Positions 30,166-39,063 of a DNA stretch of 64,000 nucleotides are shown here, piece after piece. Made by a program: the position numbers and the translations under genes. The stretch is from contig NZ_JACSUD010000001.1 of NCBI RefSeq assembly GCF_014385435.1, positions 1 to 64,000 of the forward strand, given 5' to 3'. The stretch comes from Alloprevotella sp. Lung230. Lineage in GTDB: Bacteria; Bacteroidota; Bacteroidia; Bacteroidales; Bacteroidaceae. Position 1 is the stretch's first letter. Every line of letters starts with the position of its first letter. The notes under the pieces were generated by a model. It was not told the DNA's origin. It saw only the letters and a program-made list of their open reading frames with translations, and searched no databases.

Positions 30166-31245
30166 ATGACCCTCTCCCGCCGCGACACCTCTTTTCTCAA
30201 AGGCTTTGCCATCCTGCTCATTGCGCTCCACAATTTCTGCCACTGGCTGCCCATGGCGGTGGTGGAAAACGAATATACCTTCCAACTCGACCGCATTTGG
30301 AAATATGTGGGTTATCTCGAAGCGGGGCGCCCGCACGTGGTGCTCAACTTTCTTTCTCACTTCGGGCATTATGGTGTGCCGCTGTTCCTCTTTTTGAGCG
30401 GCTACGGCCTCGTCAAGAAATACGAACAGATGGGGGCACCCACACCGAGCACCGGACGCTTCTTGTGGAATCACCTCACGAAACTCTGGAAACTGATGGT
30501 ACCGGCTGTCGCGCTCTTCATCTTGACGGAATGGTGCTTCCGCGGTGGTTTCCATCGCGATGGGTATTGGGTGGCGCTGATGTTGGGGTATGTGACGAAC
30601 CTCGTGCCCGGCGCCAATCTCATCCTCGGTCCGTGGTGGTTCTTCTCGCTCATCGTGCAGTTCTACCTGCTCTATCGGCTCGTGCTCCATCGCTTCCGCT
30701 CGCCCTGGCTGCTGTGGGGATTGGTGGGGGCATCGCTCCTCTTTCAGGCTTGGCTCTACATGGGCGACATTCACTTCTCCTTTGCCCACAAAGACATCTA
30801 CGCGCTGGACTATGTGCGCTACAACGCTCTCGGTCACCTGCTCTCCTTTGCCTTGGGCATCGCTTGGGCGCGCAAGCCGCTGAACGCCCCTCCCCTCCCG
30901 ATGATGCTCGCCGGCTGGGTGCTCACAATAGCTTCGGCCTTCAACGTCTGGCTGTGGTTTTTCTCGCCGCTGTTTGCCGTGATGGCTCTGCTGCCTTTGG
31001 CGCAACTGGTGCGCGAAGGACGTGTGCGGCGCTTCTTGGAGTGGATGGGCCCGATTTCGGCCGCCGTGTTTGCCTTCCATCCCATCGTGCGCCACTACCT
31101 CATCCTGCCCGCTGGGCGGGCGGTGCGCATGGGCGAACCGACGCTGGTCTACGGTGAAATTGTGCTCTACCTGCTCATCGTCGTCCTCCTGGCCTGGGGT
31201 TACACCCGCCTCACGGTCATCCTCTTTTCTCACAAAAACAAGTAA
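30166..31245 (+). CDS. Acyltransferase family 3 (OafA-like) membrane protein
   Basis: A 359-residue multi-span protein. The N-terminus RRDTSFLKGFAILLIALHNFCHWLP is the acyltransferase-3 signature region, with a catalytic-type His22 in LLIALHNF. Next comes FLSHFGHYGVPLFLFLSGYGLVKKYE, also typical, and then about eight more hydrophobic spans. Family knowledge: such proteins transfer acetyl or other acyl groups to surface sugars or lipids. The upstream open frame to 29446 overlaps the sulfatase gene and is a shadow. The 38-bp gap to the sulfatase gene suggests a shared transcript, consistent with two envelope-modifying enzymes. Confidence 0.87.
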   Translation: MTLSRRDTSFLKGFAILLIALHNFCHWLPMAVVENEYTFQLDRIWKYVGYLEAGRPHVVLNFLSHFGHYGVPLFLFLSGYGLVKKYEQMGAPTPSTGRFLWNHLTKLWKLMVPAVALFILTEWCFRGGFHRDGYWVALMLGYVTNLVPGANLILGPWWFFSLIVQFYLLYRLVLHRFRSPWLLWGLVGASLLFQAWLYMGDIHFSFAHKDIYALDYVRYNALGHLLSFALGIAWARKPLNAPPLPMMLAGWVLTIASAFNVWLWFFSPLFAVMALLPLAQLVREGRVRRFLEWMGPISAAVFAFHPIVRHYLILPAGRAVRMGEPTLVYGEIVLYLLIVVLLAWGYTRLTVILFSHKNK

Positions 31246-31262
31246 CTCCCTTTTTTTTGATT

Positions 31263-31841
31263 ATGCTCACACGAGAACAACGCGAAGACATCGGCCGGGC
31301 GCTCGAAACAATGCGCCAAGGCGGTGTGGTGCTCTACCCCACCGACACCATTTGGGGATTGGGCTGCGACGCCACCAATCCGGAAGCCGTGGCCAAAGTC
31401 TACGCCATCAAACAGCGCGCCGATGCCAAGGCGCTCATCAGTCTGGTGGACAGTGAAACGAAAATCGGCTTCTACGTGCCCGATGTGCCGGACGTGGCGT
31501 GGGACTTGATAGAATGTGCCGAACGCCCCCTCACCATCATCTATGACAACGTGCGCAACCTCGCCCCCAACCTTAAAGCCGACGACGGCAGCGCGGCACT
31601 GCGCGTGACGAAGGAGGAGTTTTCCCACGAACTCTGCCTGCGCATGAAACGCGCTGTGGTGAGCACCTCCGCCAACATCAGCGGTCAACCCGCCCCACGC
31701 TGCTTTGCCGATATCTCTCCCGCCATCCTGGAAGCCGTAGACTACGTTTGCACCTCGCGGCGAGAGGAGAAGGACAACGGCAAGGCTTCGTCGATTGTCA
31801 AACTCACGGCTTCGGCCGAGATTACCATCATTCGCCCATAA
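31263..31841 (+). CDS. TsaC/YrdC/YciO-type L-threonylcarbamoyladenylate synthase
   Basis: A 192-residue YrdC-domain protein. It has the fold signature GGVVLYPTDTIWGLGCDA (about residues 19-36), KVYAIKQRADAKALISLV with the binding lysine and arginine, and VVSTSANISGQPA (Ser-x-x-Asn). Family knowledge: TsaC makes the threonylcarbamoyl-AMP used to form t6A37 in tRNAs reading ANN codons. YciO paralogs have a similar sequence, so the exact role is slightly uncertain. The ATG at 31263 is preferred over a TTG two codons earlier. It follows the acyltransferase by 17 bp. Confidence 0.88.
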   Translation: MLTREQREDIGRALETMRQGGVVLYPTDTIWGLGCDATNPEAVAKVYAIKQRADAKALISLVDSETKIGFYVPDVPDVAWDLIECAERPLTIIYDNVRNLAPNLKADDGSAALRVTKEEFSHELCLRMKRAVVSTSANISGQPAPRCFADISPAILEAVDYVCTSRREEKDNGKASSIVKLTASAEITIIRP

Positions 31842-31902
31842 TTCGTACCTAAAAGGGCTGTTCAACCGGCGTTCAGCATACGCCACAGCAACGATTGTAC
31901 AG

Positions 31903-33660
31903 ATGATTTGGATTCAACGCAAACTTTCGAAAAAGCAATTTCTCCTCTTACTCAGTCTCTGCGTGGGCTTGGCTTCGGGAATTGCCGCCAATCTGCTGAA
32001 ATGGTTCATCCACGTGGTAGAGGAACTCCTCACCCACAACTTTGAGGTCACAAGCTCCAATGCACTCTACCTACTCTACCCCGCCATCGGCATCTTGATT
32101 TCGGCTTTGTTCATCCGCTACGTGGTGAGGGACAACATCGGCCACGGCGTCACGAAAATTCTCTACTCCCTCTCGCGCAACCAAGGCTACATCCGCGACC
32201 ACAACACGTGGTCGTCGATGGTGGCTTCGGGCATCACGATTGGTTTTGGCGGTTCGGTGGGTTCGGAATCGCCCATTGTGCTCACCGGTTCGGCCATCGG
32301 CAGCCGCTTCGGCCGCTGGTTTGACATGGACCACCGCACCTTGATGCTCCTCGTGGGCTGCGGGGCTTCAGGCGCTGTGGCGGGGGTCTACAAAGCACCC
32401 ATCGCCGGACTGGTGTTTACGATAGAGGTACTGATGATCGACCTGACAATGTCGTCGCTCGTGCCTCTGCTCATCTCTTGTGCTTCGGCCACCTGCGTGA
32501 GCTACTTTCTATCGGGCAACGACACAATGTTTCACTTCGACCTGAACGACCCCTTTGTGGTGGGGCGCGTGCCCGGCGCCATCGTGTTGGGCATCCTGTG
32601 CGGACTGATAGGGCTCTACTTCACCCGCGTGACCAACTGGATTGAGCAGCAGTTCGGCAAAATCAAGAACATGTACAAGCGATGGCTGCTCGGTGCTGTG
32701 GTGCTCGCGGTGCTCATCTACCTCTTCCCACCGCTCTACGGCGAAGGCTATTCGGTCATCAGTACGCTCGTCAACAGTGTGCAGACCCACAACGCCACGG
32801 ACTTGATGAACAACTCCCTCTTCTATGGGCACAACAACTTCCTGCTCCTCTACTTGACGCTCATCGTGCTGGTGAAAGTGTTTGCTTCGACCGCCACCAC
32901 CAGCGGTGGTGGATGCGGTGGTACGTTTGCTCCCTCCCTCTTCTTAGGAAGCATGTCGGGCTTTGTGTTTGCCAGCGTTTGGAACCTTTTCCTTCCTGCA
33001 GAACTCCAGCTCTCTCCTACCAACTGCTGCCTCTATGGGATGTCGGGCGTCATCAGTGCCGTGTTTCACGCACCGCTCATGGGCATCTTCCTCATTGCCG
33101 AACTCACCGGCGGCTACCGGCTCCTCGTGCCGCTCATCATCGTGGCGGCCATCAGCTACGTGACCATTCACGCCTTCGAACCACACAGCATCTACTCCAT
33201 GCGTCTGGCGCGGCGCGGCGAACTGCTCACGCACCACAAAGACCAGAGTGTGCTCACCCTCATGAATCTCGATGCCGTGACCGACAAAGGCCGCCCCACC
33301 CTCACGCCGGACATGTCGCTCGGCAAGATGCTGCAACTCGTGGCCAACAGCAAGCGCCTGCACTTTGCCGTTTGCAGTCCCGACGGGATGTTGCTCGGTG
33401 TCATCAACCTCAACAACATCCGCCACCTCATCTTTCGCTCCGAACTGTACAACACGTTCACCGTCAACGGACTGATGAAGCCCCCCTATGCCATCGTGCG
33501 CACCGACGACAGTATGCCCGAGATTATGGACAAGTTCCAGCAGCACGACGCCGGCACTCTGCCGGTGACCAGCCCTGATGGGCGCTATGTGGGCTTCGTG
33601 AGTCGTGCCCGCCTCTACAGCGCCTACCGCGAAATCCTCAAAGACTTTTCTGAAGAATAA
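31903..33660 (+). CDS. ClC-family chloride channel/transporter with CBS domains
   Basis: A 585-residue ClC protein. The selectivity-filter helices are visible: GFGGSVGSESPIVLTGSAIGSRFG near residue 115, with the gating glutamate in GSESP rather than the common GREGP. GCGASGAVAGVYKAPIAGLVFTIE follows, then GGGCGGTFAPSLFLGSMSGF near 345. About ten further hydrophobic segments fit the ClC fold. The C-terminal 130 residues carry two CBS motifs (from about 470), which usually bind adenine nucleotides. Whether it is a channel or a proton antiporter is unclear. The upstream open frame to 31795 overlaps the TsaC gene; the start at 31903 opens MIWIQRKLSKKQFLLLLSL. Confidence 0.93.
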   Translation: MIWIQRKLSKKQFLLLLSLCVGLASGIAANLLKWFIHVVEELLTHNFEVTSSNALYLLYPAIGILISALFIRYVVRDNIGHGVTKILYSLSRNQGYIRDHNTWSSMVASGITIGFGGSVGSESPIVLTGSAIGSRFGRWFDMDHRTLMLLVGCGASGAVAGVYKAPIAGLVFTIEVLMIDLTMSSLVPLLISCASATCVSYFLSGNDTMFHFDLNDPFVVGRVPGAIVLGILCGLIGLYFTRVTNWIEQQFGKIKNMYKRWLLGAVVLAVLIYLFPPLYGEGYSVISTLVNSVQTHNATDLMNNSLFYGHNNFLLLYLTLIVLVKVFASTATTSGGGCGGTFAPSLFLGSMSGFVFASVWNLFLPAELQLSPTNCCLYGMSGVISAVFHAPLMGIFLIAELTGGYRLLVPLIIVAAISYVTIHAFEPHSIYSMRLARRGELLTHHKDQSVLTLMNLDAVTDKGRPTLTPDMSLGKMLQLVANSKRLHFAVCSPDGMLLGVINLNNIRHLIFRSELYNTFTVNGLMKPPYAIVRTDDSMPEIMDKFQQHDAGTLPVTSPDGRYVGFVSRARLYSAYREILKDFSEE

Positions 33661-33669
33661 CTCCGCCCC

Positions 33670-34407
33670 ATGACCTACCAGCAAGAAACCATCAAGCCCT
33701 ATTCGCCCGACGGTGCCAAGGGCGCACAAGTCGAGCAGATGTTCGACAGTATTGCCCACTCCTACGATCTGCTCAACCACACCCTCTCCCTGGGGATCGA
33801 CAAGTCGTGGCGGCGGGCGGCCATCGACAGCCTGAAACCCTTCGCACCGCAACACTTGCTCGATGTGGCCACCGGCACCGGCGACTTTGCCCTCATGGCC
33901 ATGCACCGTCTCGCCCCGAAACACATTGTGGGCGTGGACCTCTCGGAGGGGATGCTCCAAGTGGGACAGGAGAAGATGGCCCGCGAGGGACTTTCGGAGA
34001 AGATAGAGTTGCGCAAGGCTGACTGCATGCAGCTCGACCTGCCCGACAACACCTTCGACGCCGTCACCGTGGCCTACGGCGTGCGCAACTTTGAAGACCT
34101 CGACCGCGGTCTGCGGGAGATGCGCCGCGTGCTGCGCCCCGGCGGTCGCCTCGTCATCATCGAACTCACCAGCCCCATCCGCTTCCCGATGAAGCAGCTG
34201 TTCTGGCTCTACGCCCACGTGCTCATGCCGCTGGTGGGCAAACTCGTCTCGAAAGACAGCAAAGCCTACTCCTACCTCCCCGCCACGATGGAGGCTTTCC
34301 CGCAGGGCGAAGTGATGCAGCGCATCTTGGAGCACGCCGGCTATGTCGACGTTCGCTTCAAACGCTTCACCTTCGGCCTCTCGACGCTCTACACCGCTGC
34401 CAAATAA
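33670..34407 (+). CDS. menG: Demethylmenaquinone methyltransferase (MenG/UbiE)
   Basis: A 245-residue SAM-dependent methyltransferase. UbiE signatures are visible: [21 protein letters not shown] (residues 28-48), the SAM loop [15 protein letters not shown], and [26 protein letters not shown]. The last methylation step of menaquinone synthesis is expected, because Bacteroidetes use menaquinone rather than ubiquinone for anaerobic respiration. It starts 9 bp after the ClC gene and ends 7 bp before aroE, so it is in one transcript with the latter. Confidence 0.96.
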   Translation: MTYQQETIKPYSPDGAKGAQVEQMFDSIAHSYDLLNHTLSLGIDKSWRRAAIDSLKPFAPQHLLDVATGTGDFALMAMHRLAPKHIVGVDLSEGMLQVGQEKMAREGLSEKIELRKADCMQLDLPDNTFDAVTVAYGVRNFEDLDRGLREMRRVLRPGGRLVIIELTSPIRFPMKQLFWLYAHVLMPLVGKLVSKDSKAYSYLPATMEAFPQGEVMQRILEHAGYVDVRFKRFTFGLSTLYTAAK

Positions 34408-34414
34408 ACCGCCC

Positions 34415-35188
34415 ATGGAACGCTACGGACTCATCGGACATCCGCTCGGCCACAGTTTTTCGGCTGACTTCTTCAACCACCGTTTTGCCAGTGAAGGACG
34501 GGCGGCACGCTACGACCTCTTCCCGATGGAGTACCTCACCGATTTGCACGCCTTCGCCGAGCAACATCCGGAACTACGGGGGCTGAACGTGACCATCCCC
34601 CACAAGCAAAGCATCATCGCCCAACTTGATGCCCTTTCGCCGCAGGCCGAGCGCATCGGTGCGGTCAACGTGGTGAAAATAGACCGCCGCCCGGACGGCA
34701 TCCGCCTCACCGGCCACAACACCGACATCATCGGTTTCTGCGACAGCCTGCGCCCTCTGCTGCGCCCGCACCATCGGCACGCTCTCGTGCTCGGCACGGG
34801 AGGAGCGTCGAAAGCCGTCATCGTCGGTCTGCACACGCTGGGCATCATCCCTCGGTGCGTCACTCGGCAGCGGAAAAGCGCGACCCTCGAAGTGGGCGGC
34901 TGCGACTTCCCTCTCCTCGAATATACCGACCTCACGCCGGCCCTCATCGCTAACACTCCGCTCATCGTCAACTGCTCGCCGGTGGGGATGACACCTCACA
35001 TCGGCCAAGTCCCACGGCTCCCCTACGAAGCCCTCACCAGCCGGCATCTGCTCTACGATCTGGTCTACAATCCCGAAGAAACTCGTTTCCTCGCCTTAGG
35101 ACGAAAGCACGGTGCCGCAGTCAAAAACGGTCTGGAAATGCTCCACCGACAAGCGATTGCGGCTTGGGACATCTGGCAGGAGGACTAA
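34415..35188 (+). CDS. aroE: Shikimate dehydrogenase
   Basis: A 257-residue AroE, which reduces 3-dehydroshikimate to shikimate with NADPH for chorismate and aromatic amino acids. The substrate site is visible as GHPLGHSFSADFFNHRF (residues 8-24) and LNVTIPHKQSI with the catalytic lysine. The nucleotide loop is VLGTGGASKAVIVGL, and NCSPVGM and KNGLEMLHRQA complete the signature. The start at 34415 gives MERYGLIGHPLGHS; an open frame back to 34343 overlaps menG. Chorismate also feeds menaquinone, which may explain the pairing with menG. Confidence 0.96.
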   Translation: MERYGLIGHPLGHSFSADFFNHRFASEGRAARYDLFPMEYLTDLHAFAEQHPELRGLNVTIPHKQSIIAQLDALSPQAERIGAVNVVKIDRRPDGIRLTGHNTDIIGFCDSLRPLLRPHHRHALVLGTGGASKAVIVGLHTLGIIPRCVTRQRKSATLEVGGCDFPLLEYTDLTPALIANTPLIVNCSPVGMTPHIGQVPRLPYEALTSRHLLYDLVYNPEETRFLALGRKHGAAVKNGLEMLHRQAIAAWDIWQED

Positions 35189-35230
35189 ACCACCTCACTC
35201 TTCTTCCGGCAAAATACCCAACTTAGAGGA

Positions 35231-35261
35231 TTGTGCCTTTCGCCTTTTCGTTGTACCTTTG
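35231..35261 (+). promoter_or_regulatory. Promoter for the ZIP transporter gene
   Basis: TTG (35231-35233) and TACCTTTG (35254-35261), 20 bp apart, giving a leader of about 20 nt. Confidence 0.65.
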
Positions 35262-35285
35262 CGCTCAATAAACACCCATCCGCCT

Positions 35286-36110
35286 ATGTCTACCGTCACA
35301 GCGGCCTTTCTGCTCACCCTGCTCGCCGGACTCTCCACCGGCATCGGCAGCGCCATCGCGTTCTTCACCCGCCGCACCAACACCACCTTCCTTTCGCTCG
35401 CCCTCGGTTTCTCGGCCGGGGTGATGATTTACGTCTCCTTTGTCGAACTCCTGGCCAACGCCATCCGCTCCCTCACCACCCTCCACGGCACCAAGATGGG
35501 CAGCACACTCGCCACGCTGGCCTTCTTCGGCGGCATCCTCTTCATCCTCATCATCGACTTCTTCGTGCCGGAGGCCGAAAACCCGCACGAAATGCACAAC
35601 GTCGAGGAGATGAGCACCGAGGAGCGCGTGCGGCATCAGCCCAAGCCCTTCAGCCACAACCGCCTGCTGCGCACCGGGTTGGTCACCGCCCTCGTGCTGG
35701 CCATCCACAACTTCCCCGAGGGAATGGTCACCTTCATCACCGCCCTCAAAGACTCCCAGCTCGCCATCCCCATCGCCGTGGCTATCGCCATCCACAACAT
35801 CCCCGAAGGCATCGCCGTGTCGGTGCCCATCTTCTATGCCACCGGCGATCGCGTCCGCGCCTTCCGCCTCTCCTTTCTCTCCGGACTGGCCGAACCCATC
35901 GGTGCTCTCATCGGCTACCTCATCTTAGCCCCCTTCCTCACCGATGACATGTTTGGCTACATCTTTGCGGCCATCGCCGGCATCATGGTCTACATCTCGC
36001 TTGACGAGCTCCTCCCTTCGGCCGAACGCTACGGCAAGCACCACTTTGCCATCTTCGGCCTTATTGCCGGTATGGCGGTGATGGCGGTGAGCCTGATTTT
36101 GCTCAACTAA
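35286..36110 (+). CDS. ZIP-family metal transporter (ZupT-like)
   Basis: A 274-residue ZIP protein with eight predicted spans. The two metal-binding helices carry HNFPEGMVTF and HNIPEGIAVSVP (about residues 141-185), the ZupT/GufA-type signature. A cytoplasmic loop between spans 3 and 4 holds HEMHNVEEMSTEERVRHQPKPF. Family knowledge: ZupT takes up zinc with broad divalent-metal activity. The gene has its own promoter and is terminated by a perfect hairpin. The upstream open frame to 35112 is a shadow of aroE. Confidence 0.93.
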   Translation: MSTVTAAFLLTLLAGLSTGIGSAIAFFTRRTNTTFLSLALGFSAGVMIYVSFVELLANAIRSLTTLHGTKMGSTLATLAFFGGILFILIIDFFVPEAENPHEMHNVEEMSTEERVRHQPKPFSHNRLLRTGLVTALVLAIHNFPEGMVTFITALKDSQLAIPIAVAIAIHNIPEGIAVSVPIFYATGDRVRAFRLSFLSGLAEPIGALIGYLILAPFLTDDMFGYIFAAIAGIMVYISLDELLPSAERYGKHHFAIFGLIAGMAVMAVSLILLN

Positions 36111-36207
36111 TCCCCACACGGTGATGTCCGCTCCAAAGCGGAGGACGACTTCCTTCTCCAGTTCTGCTTCGTCCGGCTTCGCGCGCTCCATCCGACGCTC
36201 TGAAGCG

Positions 36208-36251
36208 CCCAAAAGGCCGAACTTTCCATGTGGAAAGTTCGGCCTTTTGGG
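36208..36251. terminator. Bidirectional terminator between the ZIP and CCA/PcnB genes
   Basis: Perfect 21-bp arms at 36208-36228 and 36231-36251 with a two-base loop (core AAAAGGCCGAACTTTCCA). The A and T runs at either end serve both strands. Confidence 0.88.
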
Positions 36252-36321
36252 ATGCCACGCGAAAGGGTTAGCCTCAAAATGGACATCGGTTTCGAAAGAA
36301 AGGGTCATGCAGGCACTGCCA

Positions 36322-37839
36322 TCAGGACTGCTCCACCACCGGTATCAATCCCATACGTTTGGCGCGTTCGACGATGAAGGCGAGGGCGGCATCGTGCTCG
36401 TTGGGCACCACTCCGTCGAGGATGGCATCTTTGAGCGCCGACTTGAGCGCGCCGATTTCCGCACAAGGTCGGAGATTGAACAGACGCATGATTTCATCAC
36501 CATTCACCGGCGGCTGGAAATTTCGGATACGGTCTTTTTCCTCCAAATCCACAAGTTTTTGACGCACGAGGCGGTAGTTTTCGTGAAATCCGCGCTTCCG
36601 GCGCTCGTTTTTCGAAGTGATGTCGGCCTCGCAGAGCATCATCAGGTCGTCGATGTCGTCGCCCGCTTCGAAGAGCAGCCGGCGCACGGCCGAGTCGGTC
36701 ACGCCGTCGTCGGCAATGTTGATGGGGCGCATGTGGAGGTCGACCAGCCGCTCCACATAGTGCAGTCGCTCGTCGAGGGGGAGCTTGAGGCGGCGGAAGA
36801 GGGGCTTGACCATGCGCATGCCGAGGTAGTTGTGGTTGTGGAAGGTCCAGCCCACCTTGGCATCCCAGCGCTTCGAGCGGGGCTTACCGATGTCGTGGAG
36901 CAGCGTGGCCCATCGGAGGTAGAGCTTGTGGTCATGGGGGATTGTTTTACCCTGAGCTTCGATTTCGGCTTGTCGGGCCACGAGGTTCTCCAACACTTCG
37001 AGAGTGTGATAGAAGTTGTTTTTGTGCTTTCGGCCATTGCGTTCCTCTACGATGTCGAGGGCCGTGAGCTCGGGCAGAATGATGTCGAGCAGGCCGCAGC
37101 GATGCAGGTCAATAAAGCCCTTGGAGGGATACGGGGCGAGCATAATCTTGTTGAGTTCATCGATAATGCGTTCGCCCGAAATGATGCCGATGCGCTCTTT
37201 GTTGCGAGCGAGGGCTTCGAAGGTTTCCGCTTCAATTTGGAAGTTGAGCTGCGTGGCAAAGCGGATGCATCGCATCATCCGAAGCGGGTCGTCGCTGAAG
37301 GTGATGTCGGGGTCGAGAGGCGTGGCAATGATGCCGTCTTCCAGGTCGAGAAGGCCGTCGAATGGGTCCACCAGTTCAGCAAAACGCGCCTTATTGAGGC
37401 AGAGGGCGAGAGCGTTGATGGTGAAATCGCGCCGTCGCTGGTCGTCGTCGAGTGTCCCATCCTCGACGATGGGTTTGCGCGAGTCGTGGCTGTAACTCTC
37501 CTTTCGCGCTCCTACAAATTCGATTTCTTCTTCCACCTGTCGGTTTTCGCCTTCGTGCTCCACCCGATGATGCCATTTCACCTGAGCCGTTCCGAAGTTG
37601 CGGAACACCGAGCAATGTGCCCCCTTGCCCAAACGTCGTGCAAAGGCTTGGGCCACTTCAATGCCCGAACCCACCACGACGATGTCGACATCTTTCGACG
37701 GCCGCTCCAGCAGCAAATCGCGCACATAGCCACCGACGATGTAGGCTTCGACGCCCAGCGCATCGACCGTGGCAGAAAGTTGCTGAAAGATGGGAGCGGA
37801 AAGTCGTTGGGCAAATTCCGCTTGAGTAAGCATTTTCAT
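36322..37839 (-). CDS. CCA tRNA nucleotidyltransferase / poly(A) polymerase family protein with HD domain
   Basis: A 505-residue class II nucleotidyltransferase. The head has GGYVRDLLLERPSKDVDIVVVG (about residues 35-56), giving the Gly-Gly and Asp-x-Asp metal motifs. The template region ...RRRDFTINALALCL follows, and DPLRMMRCIRFATQLNF is the neck motif. An HD-type hydrolase segment is visible as LLHDIGKPRSKRW at about 310. Expected function is adding or repairing the CCA end of tRNA, which suits this window because none of the tRNA genes encode CCA. Poly(A) polymerase activity cannot be excluded. Start MKMLTQ or MLTQ two codons later. Confidence 0.9.
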   Translation of the reverse strand: MKMLTQAEFAQRLSAPIFQQLSATVDALGVEAYIVGGYVRDLLLERPSKDVDIVVVGSGIEVAQAFARRLGKGAHCSVFRNFGTAQVKWHHRVEHEGENRQVEEEIEFVGARKESYSHDSRKPIVEDGTLDDDQRRRDFTINALALCLNKARFAELVDPFDGLLDLEDGIIATPLDPDITFSDDPLRMMRCIRFATQLNFQIEAETFEALARNKERIGIISGERIIDELNKIMLAPYPSKGFIDLHRCGLLDIILPELTALDIVEERNGRKHKNNFYHTLEVLENLVARQAEIEAQGKTIPHDHKLYLRWATLLHDIGKPRSKRWDAKVGWTFHNHNYLGMRMVKPLFRRLKLPLDERLHYVERLVDLHMRPINIADDGVTDSAVRRLLFEAGDDIDDLMMLCEADITSKNERRKRGFHENYRLVRQKLVDLEEKDRIRNFQPPVNGDEIMRLFNLRPCAEIGALKSALKDAILDGVVPNEHDAALAFIVERAKRMGLIPVVEQS

Positions 37840-37903
37840 AACGTGAGACTGTGTGATAAGGGGGAGAATGAGGAGGGGAGAGCCGATGCCACCCCATCGG
37901 AAA

Positions 37904-37943
37904 GCAAAAAGAGCGAGTTAGCCCCGTAAGACTAACTCGCTGA
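37904..37943 (-). terminator. Terminator after tsf
   Basis: On the minus strand, AGCGAGTTAG pairs with CTAACTCGCT and is followed by CTTTTTG. It closes the rplM-rpsI-rpsB-tsf operon 30 bp after the stop codon. Confidence 0.85.
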
Positions 37944-37971
37944 GATTTGTCAATCTAAATCAGGATTCAGA

Positions 37972-38967
37972 TTATTCGGCACGAAGCGTGAAGCGCTTGA
38001 AGTTGGTCACGGTCAAGCCTTTTTCAACCTCGTTGAGGTACTGAGCCACGCTCTTGGTCTTGTCCCAGATAAACTCTTGGTCGAGCAAGCAAACTTCCTT
38101 GAAGAACTTGTTGAGACGGCCTTTGGCGATGTTCTGAATCATACCTTCGTTGAGGTTGGCTTCCTTCTCGGCAGCAGTCGTAGCCTTGAGCTGACGGATT
38201 TCCTCAGCCTGGGCTTCGGTGATGTTGCCCTTCATGATGCCTTCGTTGAGGTGCTCTTCGCTTTCAGCGATGTAAAGGTTGAAACCAGCCTTCTTGAGAG
38301 CTGCTTCAACGGCTTTCTGGACTTGTTCGAGGCGAGTCTTCTCAACTGCCACCTTCAGTTCGTTGTCCTTCACTTCCTGAGAAACGCCGTTTTCGTCTAC
38401 AGCGATGGGGGCAGCCGAAGCCACTTGCATGGCGATGTTCTTGCCTACAGTCTCATCGGCCACCTTGCTGCTGAGCGCAACGAGGGTGCAAAGGCTGTTG
38501 TTGTTGGCGTGGTTGTAAGCGGCGAGGCTTTCACCTTCTACAACGAGGTAAGCGTCAAGTTCCATCTTTTCGCCCGTGATACCGGATTGGTCCGTGATAC
38601 GGTCGGCCACGGTACGGCCATCGAGCGTGAGCGCCTTCACCTCTTCTACGCTTGTGCAGCGTGCAATCACTGCTGCGTCAAGGATGTCCTTGGCCAGTGC
38701 CACGAAGTCGGCGTTCTTAGCCACGAAGTCGGTTTCGCACTTAAGGGCGAGAATAGCACCATAGTTGCCATCTACCTTTACGAGCACGCAACCTTCAGCA
38801 GCCTCACGGTCGGAACGCTTAGCGGCAATAGCCTGACCGCGCTTGCGCACGAGTTCTACAGCAGCATCAAGATCGCCTTCTGCTTCTGCGAGGGCATTCT
38901 TACAATCGCTCAAACCAGCACCGGTGAGGGCGCGGAGCTTCTTGATATCTTCAATATTTACAGCCAT
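37972..38967 (-). CDS. tsf: Elongation factor Ts
   Basis: A 331-residue EF-Ts, which exchanges GDP for GTP on EF-Tu. The N-terminal UBA-like domain is IKKLRALTGAGLSDCKNALAEAEGDLDAAVELVRKRG (residues 7-43). CETDFVAKNADFVALAKDI is the conserved core motif, and two dimerisation subdomains follow. The frame is open to 39033, but MAVNIEDIKKLRALTGAG at 38967 is the canonical start. It is separated from rpsB by a 96-bp spacer that holds a terminator-like hairpin. Confidence 0.96.
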   Translation of the reverse strand: MAVNIEDIKKLRALTGAGLSDCKNALAEAEGDLDAAVELVRKRGQAIAAKRSDREAAEGCVLVKVDGNYGAILALKCETDFVAKNADFVALAKDILDAAVIARCTSVEEVKALTLDGRTVADRITDQSGITGEKMELDAYLVVEGESLAAYNHANNNSLCTLVALSSKVADETVGKNIAMQVASAAPIAVDENGVSQEVKDNELKVAVEKTRLEQVQKAVEAALKKAGFNLYIAESEEHLNEGIMKGNITEAQAEEIRQLKATTAAEKEANLNEGMIQNIAKGRLNKFFKEVCLLDQEFIWDKTKSVAQYLNEVEKGLTVTNFKRFTLRAE

Positions 38968-38997
38968 TTTGGATATAGTATTTCTTGGGGTTTCTAC

Positions 38998-39047
38998 AAA
39001 AAAGATTACAAGGTCACTCGGTCGAGCGACCAATCAACCCTGTAATC
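38998..39047 (-). terminator. Terminator-like hairpin between rpsB and tsf
   Basis: On the minus strand, GATTACAGGG pairs with CCTTGTAATC, with an inner pairing of GGTCGCTCG and CGAGTGACC, followed by six T residues. It lies within the rpsB-tsf spacer and could act as a partial terminator that lowers tsf relative to rpsB. Confidence 0.75.
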
Positions 39048-39063
39048 TCTGTCATTTTTATGA

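Noticed and set aside
31903-33660. ClC filter motif GSESP as a damaged active site.
   Set aside because: The gating glutamate is retained and similar variants occur in the family.
36121-37929. 602-codon open frame antisense to the CCA/PcnB gene.
   Set aside because: The minus-strand product has clear nucleotidyltransferase motifs; the plus-strand frame includes the terminator and has no domain.
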